Part shown: positions 33,509-41,763 of the stretch, piece after piece
Layout of the letters: each line of letters starts with the position of its first letter
Position numbering within the stretch: position 1 is the first letter of the stretch
Assembly (NCBI RefSeq): GCF_013340305.1
Contig: NZ_BLVP01000008.1
Coordinates: 297,408-361,407, forward strand
Length of the DNA stretch: 64,000 nucleotides
Source of the DNA: Desulfovibrio psychrotolerans
GTDB taxonomy: Bacteria > Desulfobacterota > Desulfovibrionia > Desulfovibrionales > Desulfovibrionaceae
Direction: 5' to 3'
Notes under the pieces: generated by a model
What the model was told of the DNA's origin: nothing
Database searches by the model: none
Seen by the model: the letters and a program-made list of their open reading frames with translations, nothing else
Program-made: the position numbers and the translations under genes

Positions 33509-34470
33509 TGAACACGCGCACACTTGCTCTTGCGGCCATCTGTCTGCTCTTTGCCGCGCTGCCGTCGTTCATGAGTTCCTACTGGACAGACGTGCTGAAC
33601 AACATCGGCCTGTACGTGGTGCTGGCCCTCAGTCTGAACCTGATTCTCGGCCACGCAGGCCTGTTCCACATGGGCCATGCGGCGTTTTACGCTGTGGGGG
33701 CCTACACCACTGCCATTCTGAACACGCAGTTCGGTATGCCCGTGCTCTACAGTATGCCCCTTGCCGGATTGCTGGCAGGGTTTTTCGCCATGGTGGTGGC
33801 ACGGCCCATCATTCACCTGCGGGGAGACTACCTGCTCATCGTCACCATAGGCATTGTGGAAATAGTTCGCATTGCGCTGGTGAACGATGTGTTCGGTCTT
33901 ACAGGCGGGGCCAACGGCATCTTCGGCATTTCCCGGCCCACCGTGTTCGGGTTCCGGCTGCGCAAGCCGGAGCATTTTTTCTATCTCATCTGGGGCTTTG
34001 CAACCGTCACCATCTTCCTCATGCACAGGCTTGAGAACTCGCGCTTCGGGCGCGCGCTCAACTACATAAAGGAAGATGATGTCGCGGCAGAAGGTTCCGG
34101 CATAGACACCGCCTACTACAAGCTGGTGGCCTTTGTGCTCGGCGCGTTCTGGGCGGGCATGACCGGCACCCTGTTCGCCGCCAAAATGACCATCATCTCG
34201 CCGGAATCCTTTTCGTTCTGGGAATCGGTGGTGCTGTTCACCATCGTTATTCTGGGCGGCATGGGCTCAATCCGCGGTGTGCTGGTGGGCGCCTTTCTCA
34301 TCATCGGGCTGCCGGAACTGTTCCGCGACCTCGCCATGTGGCGCATGCTGGTCTTCGGGGCAGCCATGGTGCTGATGATGATCTTCCGCACGCAGGGGCT
34401 CATTCCCCCGCCGCCGCGCAAGTATGACGTGGTTGCCTACCTGAAGGAAGCTGTGGGAGGTGCCCGGTAA
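33505..34470 (+). CDS. livM: Branched-chain amino-acid ABC transporter permease LivM
   Basis: Inner-membrane permease of 321 residues, partner of LivH. Typical LivM segments are LGHAGLFHMGHAAFYAVGAY, LTGGANGIFGISRP, the coupling loop GRALNYIKEDDVAAEGSGID, and GGMGSIRGVLVGAFLIIGLPE near the end. Two adjacent ATGs at 33505 and 33508 are both possible starts. The stop overlaps the livG start by one base (TAATG). Confidence 0.95.
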   Translation: MMNTRTLALAAICLLFAALPSFMSSYWTDVLNNIGLYVVLALSLNLILGHAGLFHMGHAAFYAVGAYTTAILNTQFGMPVLYSMPLAGLLAGFFAMVVARPIIHLRGDYLLIVTIGIVEIVRIALVNDVFGLTGGANGIFGISRPTVFGFRLRKPEHFFYLIWGFATVTIFLMHRLENSRFGRALNYIKEDDVAAEGSGIDTAYYKLVAFVLGAFWAGMTGTLFAAKMTIISPESFSFWESVVLFTIVILGGMGSIRGVLVGAFLIIGLPELFRDLAMWRMLVFGAAMVLMMIFRTQGLIPPPPRKYDVVAYLKEAVGGAR

Positions 34471-35240
34471 TGAGCCTTGTACAGCTTAAGGACCTTACCA
34501 AAACCTTCGGCGGGCTGGTGGCGGTGAACGATGTGTCGTTCAATGTGGAGAAAGACTCTATCGTGGGGCTTATCGGGCCCAACGGGGCGGGCAAGACCAC
34601 CGTGTTCAACCTGATAACGGGCAACTATGTCCCGGATACGGGCGAAGTGCTGTTTGACGGAAAAAACGTGGTGGGCATGCGCACCAACCGCATTGTGCAG
34701 ATGGGCATTGCCCGCACGTTCCAGACCATCCGGCTGTTCCAGAATATGAGCGCGCTGGAAAACGTGCTCTCAGGCTGCCACTGCCGCATGCGTTCCGGCG
34801 TGTTCTCCGCCATGTTCCGCCCCCCGTGGCAAAAGCGGGAAGAGACGGCTGCGGTAAAGCGTGCCATGAGCGAGCTGCACTTCGTGGGACTGGAGGAACA
34901 GTGGAATAACGCCGCCAAGAACCTGTCCTACGGCAAGCAGAGGCTGCTGGAAATCGCCCGCGCCCTTGCCACCCAGCCCAGATTCATCATTCTGGACGAA
35001 CCAGCCGGGGGCATGAATGATCAGGAAACGCAGGAACTCATAGAGCTTATCAAGGCGGTGCGCGACAGGGGCATTACCGTGCTGCTCATTGAGCACGATA
35101 TGAGTCTGGTGATGAAGGTGTGCGAGCATCTGGTGGTGCTGGAATACGGAGCCGTCATCGCGCAGGGTGTGCCTGCTGAGATAAAGAACAACCCCCGCGT
35201 CATAGAGGCATACCTCGGCACGGACGACGGTATGCTCTAG
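34470..35240 (+). CDS. livG: Branched-chain amino-acid ABC transporter ATPase LivG
   Basis: Cytosolic ATPase of 256 residues. Walker A GPNGAGKTT is at about residues 36-44, the signature is NLSYGKQRLLEIARALA (the Y-G-K-Q variant usual for LivG), Walker B is FIILDEPAGGMN, and LLIEHDMSLVM holds the switch histidine. A LivG-specific insert with FQNMSALENVL and the ARTFQTIRLF Q-loop region is present. Works as a heterodimer with LivF on the LivHM channel. Confidence 0.95.
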   Translation: MSLVQLKDLTKTFGGLVAVNDVSFNVEKDSIVGLIGPNGAGKTTVFNLITGNYVPDTGEVLFDGKNVVGMRTNRIVQMGIARTFQTIRLFQNMSALENVLSGCHCRMRSGVFSAMFRPPWQKREETAAVKRAMSELHFVGLEEQWNNAAKNLSYGKQRLLEIARALATQPRFIILDEPAGGMNDQETQELIELIKAVRDRGITVLLIEHDMSLVMKVCEHLVVLEYGAVIAQGVPAEIKNNPRVIEAYLGTDDGML

Positions 35241-35252
35241 GAGATTGCCGGA

Positions 35253-35963
35253 ATGCTCGAAATTCGGAACCTGTATGTGAATTACGGCAATGTGGAAGCC
35301 CTGCACGGTATTAATATTACCGTGAACAAGGGCGAGATTGTGACCATTCTGGGAGCCAACGGCGCAGGCAAGTCCACCACGCTCAACTCCATCTGCGGTC
35401 TGGTGCGCGCGGTGAAGGGAGAAATCCTGTTCAAGGGCGAACCGCTGCACACGCGTCCGGCGCATGAAATTGTGAAGCTCGGCATAGCTCAGTCGCCGGA
35501 AGGGCGGCGGGTGTTTTCCACGCTTACGGTCAAAGAGAACATGATGCTCGGTGCCTTTACCATAGAGGACAAGGCGCTCATCAAGCAGAACGAGGAATGG
35601 ATATACAGTCTGTTTCCCCGGCTGGAGGAGCGGCGCAGCCAGCTTGCGGGCACCCTTTCCGGCGGGGAGCAGCAGATGCTGGCCATAGGCCGCGCGCTTA
35701 TGGCCAACCCGCGTATCCTGCTGCTGGACGAACCGTCACTGGGCCTTGCGCCCATTCTGGTGAAGTCCATATTTGATACGGTGCGCACCATCAATAAGCA
35801 CGGCGTAACCGTGGTGCTGGTGGAGCAGAACGCCCGTGCCGCGCTCAAGCTGGCCAACAGGGGCTACGTTATGGAAGTGGGCAGTGTGGTAATGGAAGAC
35901 GATGCCGCCGCCCTGCTGCGCAACCCCGAAATTCAGAACGCCTACCTCGGCGGCGGGCACTGA
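35253..35963 (+). CDS. livF: Branched-chain amino-acid ABC transporter ATPase LivF
   Basis: Cytosolic ATPase of 236 residues. Walker A GANGAGKST is at about residues 34-42, the signature is LSGGEQQMLAIGRALM, Walker B is ILLLDEPSLGLAP and the segment VVLVEQNARAALKLANRGYV is the LivF-type switch with Q in place of H, normal for this subunit. GVAQSPEGRR-type Q-loop (here GIAQSPEGRRVFSTLTV) is also standard. Last gene of the liv operon; a strong terminator follows after 76 bases. Confidence 0.95.
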   Translation: MLEIRNLYVNYGNVEALHGINITVNKGEIVTILGANGAGKSTTLNSICGLVRAVKGEILFKGEPLHTRPAHEIVKLGIAQSPEGRRVFSTLTVKENMMLGAFTIEDKALIKQNEEWIYSLFPRLEERRSQLAGTLSGGEQQMLAIGRALMANPRILLLDEPSLGLAPILVKSIFDTVRTINKHGVTVVLVEQNARAALKLANRGYVMEVGSVVMEDDAAALLRNPEIQNAYLGGGH

Positions 35964-36038
35964 TGCGACAGCGCCGGGCCGGCTCTCCCGTTTATCGTAT
36001 CTGTTCATCGAATCTGTGATTGATACGGCCATAGTAAA

Positions 36039-36066
36039 CCGGCGGGGAACACCCCGCCGGTTTTTT
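36039..36066 (+). terminator. Intrinsic terminator of the liv operon
   Basis: Stem CCGGCGGGG (36039-36047), loop AACA, CCCCGCCGG (36052-36060), then six T. It also faces the end of the convergent thioesterase gene and may serve both. Confidence 0.85.
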
Positions 36067-36070
36067 CGTA

Positions 36071-36478
36071 TCAGCTCAGAAAGAACGATGCCGTGGCGGT
36101 GGCAGCCACCTTGCCCTGCGGGGTGGTGGCCTGCGCCCGCACAAAGGCAATGCTGCTCCCGTTTTTCACCACCTGCGCCTCGGCGTGCAGCACCGTGCCG
36201 GGGCGCACCCCGGAAAGGTACTGCACATGCATGTCTATGGTGGCGGTGCGGGTGTGCCCGTTCAGGGCAGAGAGCACGGCATGGGCCATGGCCTCGTCCA
36301 GAAGCGTGGCGATAATGCCCCCCGCCGTCATGCCCGCGCCCTGCGCCACATGCTCAGATGCGTCCAGCCGCAGCCGTGCGGTGCCGTTTTCCGCCTGCTC
36401 CACGCGTATGCCCAGATGGTTGAGCACGGGGTTCACGTCCTGCGTATCCCGCATCACCGCGGTAAGGTAGTCATTCAT
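36071..36478 (-). CDS. Hotdog-fold thioesterase, PaaI-type
   Basis: Predicted 135-residue cytosolic acyl-CoA or aryl-CoA thioesterase. The hotdog signature appears as AQGAGMTAGGIIATLLDEAMAHAV (about residues 45-68), where the family has 'HGG..atLlD.a'; the usual histidine before GG is replaced by alanine, while the aspartate or glutamate (LLDEA) that activates water is kept. The strands TATIDMHVQYLSGVRPGTVL and VAATATASFFL complete the fold. Substrate unknown. It follows slyX by 63 bases and ends beside the liv terminator. Confidence 0.82.
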   Translation of the reverse strand: MNDYLTAVMRDTQDVNPVLNHLGIRVEQAENGTARLRLDASEHVAQGAGMTAGGIIATLLDEAMAHAVLSALNGHTRTATIDMHVQYLSGVRPGTVLHAEAQVVKNGSSIAFVRAQATTPQGKVAATATASFFLS

Positions 36479-36541
36479 GGGGTATCCTGTCTGTGTTGCC
36501 GCCGGAGCTGCGCCGCTGCGCGTGCATGGTGCCGCAGGCGG

Positions 36542-36763
36542 CTACATTGAACCGTAGTGCGGCGGCGGGCCATCGTCCGTGCCGCCGTCGTCAAGGATGG
36601 GCAGCAGCTCACGCAGCTTGGTCTGCATGGCGAGCATCCTCTTCTCCATCTCATCCAGCTGGAACTGCTGGGCCACAAGGGCCTGATTCAGTTCGCGTAT
36701 GGTGGTGTCCTGAAAATAAACCGTCTCTTCCAGCTTGGCGATGCGTTCTTCCAGATCCTTCAT
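36542..36763 (-). CDS. slyX: SlyX-family coiled-coil protein
   Basis: Small 73-residue cytosolic protein. Residues 1-55 form one coiled coil with the SlyX layout: [20 protein letters not shown], then the conserved turn [20 protein letters not shown]. The tail is Pro/Asp-rich and ends HYGSM, whereas most SlyX proteins end 'PPHY'. GGGAGG is 6 bases upstream of the ATG. The biochemical role of SlyX is unknown. It stands between the EVE gene and the thioesterase gene in a four-gene minus-strand group. Confidence 0.85.
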   Translation of the reverse strand: MKDLEERIAKLEETVYFQDTTIRELNQALVAQQFQLDEMEKRMLAMQTKLRELLPILDDGGTDDGPPPHYGSM

Positions 36764-36795
36764 GCGGACCTCCCGTATGTGTGGTTGTACGGATA

Positions 36796-37257
36796 TCAGC
36801 CGCCAAGGGCGCAGATGATTTCAAACTGTTCCTGCGTAACCGGCATAACAGAAAGGCGCGATCCCTTCCTGAGCAGTTCCATATCCTCAAGCCCCGGTGT
36901 GTTGCGTATTTCACGCAGCGTCACCGGGCGTGCAAAGGCGTGCGCAAAGCGCACATCCACCATGAACCAACGGGGCGATTCCGGGGTGGATGCAGGGTCA
37001 AAGTGATTGTTCTCCGGGTCCCATGCCGTGTGGTCCGGGTAACTCTCCCGCACCACTTCCGCCACACCCGCAACGCCGGGATTGGTGACGCTGTGGTAAA
37101 AGAGCACTTTGTCGCCCGCGCGCATGTCGTCACGCATAAAATTGCGGGCCTGATAGTTGCGCACACCGTCCCACGGGGAAATGCCGCCCGGGGCGTTCTT
37201 CAGGTCGTCTATGGAAAAACAGCCGGGTTCTGATTTCATAAGCCAGTAACGGGGCAT
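36796..37257 (-). CDS. EVE-domain protein
   Basis: Predicted 153-residue protein made entirely of one EVE domain (PUA-like fold): start [18 protein letters not shown], then [39 protein letters not shown], and [20 protein letters not shown] at the end. All main family positions are present. EVE/YTH-like domains bind modified bases in DNA or RNA, and stand-alone versions are often found in bacteria with unclear roles. The ATG at 37257 is chosen because the family begins with this motif. Confidence 0.92.
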   Translation of the reverse strand: MPRYWLMKSEPGCFSIDDLKNAPGGISPWDGVRNYQARNFMRDDMRAGDKVLFYHSVTNPGVAGVAEVVRESYPDHTAWDPENNHFDPASTPESPRWFMVDVRFAHAFARPVTLREIRNTPGLEDMELLRKGSRLSVMPVTQEQFEIICALGG

Positions 37258-37331
37258 GGCCTGTCTCCCCTGCCGCGTGCCGGGCGGCGTATGTTGGCGT
37301 TTGCTTGGGCTGGCGGCGTACCGCGCGTGCG

Positions 37332-38762
37332 TCATGGCAGCTTGAGCCATTCTTCCAGCGTGGGCGGGGTGGGCACCCTTCCCGGCAACGGTGTCCACGC
37401 GCACCGGGCGGTAAGCTCTATGCCCCGCTGAATAATGGATACGGGCCGGTCCGCCGATACCACGATGACAATAAGTTCATCGTTGGTGGCTGTAAAGCGC
37501 ACGGCGGAATTGTAGCGCGCCCCGCGGGCGCGGTTTTCGCCGGGAACGGCCCTTCCGTCCAGCAGGCAGGCAAAGCCGTGCAGGTGCGCGTCGCGTCCTA
37601 TGTGCAGCGCGCCGTCCACCTTGGCGAAGGAGCAGGCAAGGTCCATGCCCTCTGCCGTGGTCAGGTTCAGCGGTGCATGCAGGGTCTGCCCTGCAAGGCT
37701 GCGGGGGGCTTCGCGCAGGTCCAGCACAATGGTGCAGCCGTGTTTGCGTTCCTGCGCACACGCCACAATGCCGGAGACAATGCGGAACAGCTCGTGCTGC
37801 CTGTCGTAGCCAAGGCTGGATTCCAGCAACGCCTCTTCCAGCTGAACAAGGTTGGGCTTGCGGTTGGTAGACTGAAACGCGCCGTCCGCAAAAGAGGCGA
37901 TAATCTCGTCATCCAGAAAAAGGAACCCGTGCCGCCCCTGAAAGTCCGCCAGAATGGTGCCCTGCGGGAGCGGTTCACGCGTAATGCCCACAATGGTCCT
38001 GCCATCAGAAACCAGAGCACGGTCAGACGATTCCACGGCCAGCATCAGCTTGCGGCAGTGCCGCAGGTTGGCAAGAGAGGGCTGCTCCATGCGCGGAAAA
38101 CTGGCAAGAAAATGTATGTCGCGCAGCAACGCAGGCTCCACAAAGGCAAGCCTGCCACGCGGCCATGCGCCTTCTTCTCTGGTGTGGGATATGCCGAGTA
38201 TGGTGTCCAGCGTGGGGTAGACGCGCAGGTGGGTGTCCAGCCCCACCAGCTCGTTGCGGCGGTCAACAATGTAGTCGCGCACGGCGTGTGTGGCATACCC
38301 TTGCAGCACAAATCCGGATGCCCCGTCCCGCAGGTCGTTGCTTGCCGCAAGGTCCAGCAGCAACTGCGCGGCGGCGTGTTCCAGCCAGCGGAGCGTGGGC
38401 CCTTTGGAGCACAGATCCGGGTGCTCCTCCGTGAACCACATCAGCAGGGGCACCTCACGGTTGCTGCCGCCAAAAGCCAGCAGTCCGGTGAGCTGCGGGT
38501 CCTGCAGGGGGCGCAGTTCAAAGGGGCGCAGACCTTCCGGCGCGTTGCAGGCGGCGCGCCATGCCGTACAGTCAAGGAACAGCTCCCGGAGTTTGGGCTG
38601 GTGCCCGTCCAGCAGAAACTGCGGGTCCAGCACGCGGATGGGGTCCTGCGGAGCAAGCGACAGCAGCAGGGCGGCGCGGCTTGGGCCGGAAAAATGGCTC
38701 AGGCCTTCGCGCAGGCCGTCCAGCGTATGGTAGATGCACAATTTTCTGTAGGCGCTGCTCAC
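37332..38762 (-). CDS. Diverged diadenylate cyclase (DisA_N) domain protein
   Basis: Predicted 476-residue cytosolic protein. The last third (about residues 345-450) matches the DAC/DisA_N fold: KVDGALHIG carries the D-G-A motif, and RGARYNSAVRF stands where active enzymes have GTRHRAA, so the R-H-R motif is R-Y-N. The following strand DELIVIVVSADRPVSIIQRG is well kept. The first two thirds form a probable sensor region (LASFPRMEQPSLANLRHCRK, RTIVGITREPLPQG). In known enzymes the domain makes c-di-AMP; whether this variant does is open. The GTG start is backed by AGGAG 6 bases upstream. It probably leads the group EVE-slyX-thioesterase. Confidence 0.7.
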   Translation of the reverse strand: MSSAYRKLCIYHTLDGLREGLSHFSGPSRAALLLSLAPQDPIRVLDPQFLLDGHQPKLRELFLDCTAWRAACNAPEGLRPFELRPLQDPQLTGLLAFGGSNREVPLLMWFTEEHPDLCSKGPTLRWLEHAAAQLLLDLAASNDLRDGASGFVLQGYATHAVRDYIVDRRNELVGLDTHLRVYPTLDTILGISHTREEGAWPRGRLAFVEPALLRDIHFLASFPRMEQPSLANLRHCRKLMLAVESSDRALVSDGRTIVGITREPLPQGTILADFQGRHGFLFLDDEIIASFADGAFQSTNRKPNLVQLEEALLESSLGYDRQHELFRIVSGIVACAQERKHGCTIVLDLREAPRSLAGQTLHAPLNLTTAEGMDLACSFAKVDGALHIGRDAHLHGFACLLDGRAVPGENRARGARYNSAVRFTATNDELIVIVVSADRPVSIIQRGIELTARCAWTPLPGRVPTPPTLEEWLKLP

Positions 38763-38885
38763 TGGTGGCTCCTATGGGCGTACGATAGCGTAAAATGCCA
38801 TGGGTACGGCATGCATAGCCTATCCCGTGCACGGACAACAAGCCGAAAATCGGGCAGCGGAAGGAGCGGGCTGTCCGGCTACGGG

Positions 38886-38906
38886 CAACGGGTAACGGGT
38901 AACGGG
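38886..38906. repeat. 7-bp short tandem repeat
   Basis: CAACGGG, TAACGGG, TAACGGG in a row between the divergent diadenylate-cyclase-domain gene and the gene at 39009. Short, but part of the window-wide pattern of tandem repetition. Confidence 0.7.
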
Positions 38907-39008
38907 TAAAGATGCCGGACAGGCGAATGGGCACGGCAAATGAAGCGTTGCCCGCAGGGGCTGAAAGGCGCTAAGGTCGGGCAGCAAATCTGAACGGGCG
39001 AGGCGGGC

Positions 39009-41501
39009 ATGAAACGCAAAAGGCAGGGGCGCAAGGTCATACAGCTGTTCGGCGCACGGGGCGGCGTAAAGCCGGGTTCCGGAGCGTCCGGCGAAGACGC
39101 ACCGGCCCGTCCCCACGGGCAGAAACAGGGAGTGCCGCAGCATAATGCTTCTGCGCACGGCCATTCCGCCCAGTCTTCTCAGTCCGGCCAGTTTTCTCAG
39201 TCCGGTCAGTCCGTACTGGACGGGGCCGATATGGATGACCTGTTTCATCAGCTCAGCATGATGGCTACTCCTGATGCACCGGAGTTTGAGCCGTGGCCCG
39301 ATATGCAGGGGGCTGTTCCTCCATCCGGAACAGGAGAGGCAGGGCATCCGCCGGATGCTCGGACCGTGAACCGCGCGGAGAGCACAGGACGGCGTGTCAT
39401 GCCTGACGGTTTTGCCTTTCCCGCGCTGGACCGCATGGCGGCGCGCATGGCTTCCGCCATGGCGCGCAGACTGCATAGCCTTTCCACCCGCCGCTGGCAG
39501 GTGCTTCCTGCCACAGCGCGGCGTGTGCGCTTTGCCGCATGGTCGCGTTTCAGTGCCTCCCTTACCGCCACGGTGCAGATGCTTCCGCTGGAAGGGGTGG
39601 CTTTGCTGGGGGCGGATGCTCCCCTGACGCACCTGCTTGCAACCCGTCTGCTGGACAGAGGACCGGAACGGCGGTTTGCCGATCCGTTGCCCGTGTCGGC
39701 GATTCCATCTGTAACCTCACCAGCCCCCATGCCGGAAAAAGGGCCGGGACACGGTCCGGATTCCGGCAACACGCAAGACAATCCTTCGGGGGTAACGCCG
39801 CATATTCCCTCCGCCATTCCTGAAGATATCCGGCCTGTGGTCGAGCCGCCGCCTCTTCCGCGCAGCCTTCAGTCAGAATCGTCACACGCATCGCCAAACA
39901 CATCATTAGGCACCGTACAGGCGGTGCACGACGGAGCAGCGCACGCGGCAACCTCCGTGCAGGCCGTGGCAGCCTATTGCCTGCATGCTTTTCAGTTGGA
40001 CTGGGAATGGGCCATGGCACCATATTTTGAGGTGGAGACGGTGCGCTGCCGGCTCATCGGACCCGGTGAGCCGGTGGTAGAACTGGGTGAACTGGCTGAA
40101 CTGGACGAGCCGGGTGAATCGGGTGATGTCGGTGATGTCGGCGAGGCAGGTGAGGAAGACGAATGCGTGCTGGTCACCTTTGCCGTTTCCGATGGTGAAC
40201 GGTCCGGCCGCATGCTGCTGTTGTTCCCCCTCACCATGCTGCGCCCGCTCGGGGCCATGCTTGCGGAACCGGCGCGGCTGCTCATGCCGTCTTACACAGA
40301 GACGGATGATGAGGCCTTTGCACGCCTCCGTTCACTGGACGATGCAGCATTGGCCGCAGAATTACGCACGGCGCATCCGCTGCTGGCGGCTGTGGTGTTG
40401 TTCCGTATGGCGGATGAGCGGCGCGGGCGCGTGCTGCAATTGCTGGAACCTGCCATGCGTGAGGAGCTTGTGCGGCGCATGGGCAGGCGCGCCTCCATGC
40501 TGCGCACCCTTTCCGTGGAGCAGCGCACTGTTGTCCGCACACTTCTTTTGGGAGAGACGCATGCCGCGCACGTGCTGCGCATGTGCACCCCGGAGGCGGC
40601 GGCGCGGTTCCTTTCCCTTGTGGCAACACTGCCCAGCCTGTTTCCCGCGCAGGCATCGCAGATACTGGCGGAAGGTGCTCCCGGAATGATGTGCAGCACC
40701 CCGCTTGTGGTGGATAGTGGTATGGTCACCCGGTTGCTCATGCGCAGCTTCACCCCGGCAGAAGCTGCAAAGGTACGTGCCCGGCTCAAATCCGGCGGGT
40801 ATGCGCTGCCGTTCAATTGCCTGCGGCGATGCACTCCGTCCGGCATTGCAGACCTGTTGCGCATGGAGTGCCTTGGCGGCGCGGCACTGGTGCTGCGTCA
40901 TCTGTTGCGCATAGATCCCGGCTTGGCGGCAGAGGTGTTTTCCCTTTTGGACGAGACCATGCGCCCCGGTATTCTGGAGCGCGTGGCGCAACCACGGTCC
41001 ATTGCCGCAGATGTGCTGCACGCCGTGGAAAATGCGCTGTGCCGGGAGTTGTTCCGGTGCGGTTCATGGGAGTATGGCCGGAGCGAGCGCGATGCCGGAG
41101 ATGTTACCCCCGGAAATCCTGTTCAGGAAAAGCACACCGGAAGGGCTGCCGGGGGCGGGCTTGCCCAAAACAGGCAGGCCGAACAAGAGCAGAACGGACA
41201 AGAGCAGAACGAACAAGAGCAGAACGGAAAAGAGCAAAGCAGGCAAGAACAGGATGGCAGGCCAGAGTATGCCGTCCGCGCTGCACATGCAGTCCGCGCC
41301 GCCCCGGCAGGCACAGCACAATCCCGTGCGGCATCGGGCGTGGCGGGCAGCAATCCGTGCCCCGACTGTCCGGAGGGGAGTGCGTCCGATGCCTGTCTCC
41401 TCATGGCCGCCCTGCCTGCGGACGAGCGCGGGCGGCTGGCGGAACGCCTGACGCAGGCCGGAGTGGCATTGCCTGCGGATTGTCTTCCCTTTCAGCAGTG
41501 A
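39009..41501 (+). CDS. FliM-middle/FliG-like fusion protein without SpoA domain
   Basis: Predicted 830-residue cytosolic protein. Residues about 135-220 align by eye with the first half of the FliM middle domain (LDRMAARMASAMARRL ... VQMLPLEGVALLGADAPL). After a Pro/Ser-rich insert of about 95 residues the second half follows (about 318-415): DWEWAMAPYFEVETVR, an acidic insert, then VLVTFAVSDGERSGRMLLLF-type strands. Instead of the C-terminal SpoA/FliN domain come two FliG-middle-like repeats: HPLLAAVVLFRMADERRGRV (about 456-515) and ALVLRHLLRIDPGLAAEVF (about 625-685). The tail has an EQNGQEQN repeat. FliM and FliG form the flagellar switch, so a role in the switch or in another motility structure is inferred. 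The ribosome binding site is weak. Confidence 0.6.
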   Translation: MKRKRQGRKVIQLFGARGGVKPGSGASGEDAPARPHGQKQGVPQHNASAHGHSAQSSQSGQFSQSGQSVLDGADMDDLFHQLSMMATPDAPEFEPWPDMQGAVPPSGTGEAGHPPDARTVNRAESTGRRVMPDGFAFPALDRMAARMASAMARRLHSLSTRRWQVLPATARRVRFAAWSRFSASLTATVQMLPLEGVALLGADAPLTHLLATRLLDRGPERRFADPLPVSAIPSVTSPAPMPEKGPGHGPDSGNTQDNPSGVTPHIPSAIPEDIRPVVEPPPLPRSLQSESSHASPNTSLGTVQAVHDGAAHAATSVQAVAAYCLHAFQLDWEWAMAPYFEVETVRCRLIGPGEPVVELGELAELDEPGESGDVGDVGEAGEEDECVLVTFAVSDGERSGRMLLLFPLTMLRPLGAMLAEPARLLMPSYTETDDEAFARLRSLDDAALAAELRTAHPLLAAVVLFRMADERRGRVLQLLEPAMREELVRRMGRRASMLRTLSVEQRTVVRTLLLGETHAAHVLRMCTPEAAARFLSLVATLPSLFPAQASQILAEGAPGMMCSTPLVVDSGMVTRLLMRSFTPAEAAKVRARLKSGGYALPFNCLRRCTPSGIADLLRMECLGGAALVLRHLLRIDPGLAAEVFSLLDETMRPGILERVAQPRSIAADVLHAVENALCRELFRCGSWEYGRSERDAGDVTPGNPVQEKHTGRAAGGGLAQNRQAEQEQNGQEQNEQEQNGKEQSRQEQDGRPEYAVRAAHAVRAAPAGTAQSRAASGVAGSNPCPDCPEGSASDACLLMAALPADERGRLAERLTQAGVALPADCLPFQQ

Positions 41502-41763
41502 AAAGTCGTCTGCCCGTAGCCGCAACCGACACGCCCCGCGCAGGACTCTGCACTCAGAATACAGCAGGGAACATGGGGCACATGGCTCTTGTATGGGTTC
41601 CTGTATGAGCTCCTGTGCGGGCTATGGGCAGTATCGGCATAGGCATGTTCTGTTGTGGCCCGTTGAGGCCCGTTGCGGCTCGTTGTCACCCCTATCCGCC
41701 CGATATGTATTCGCTGCCGCCATATCCCGCTAGTTCTCGCCATATCCTGCCCGTTCCCGGCCT

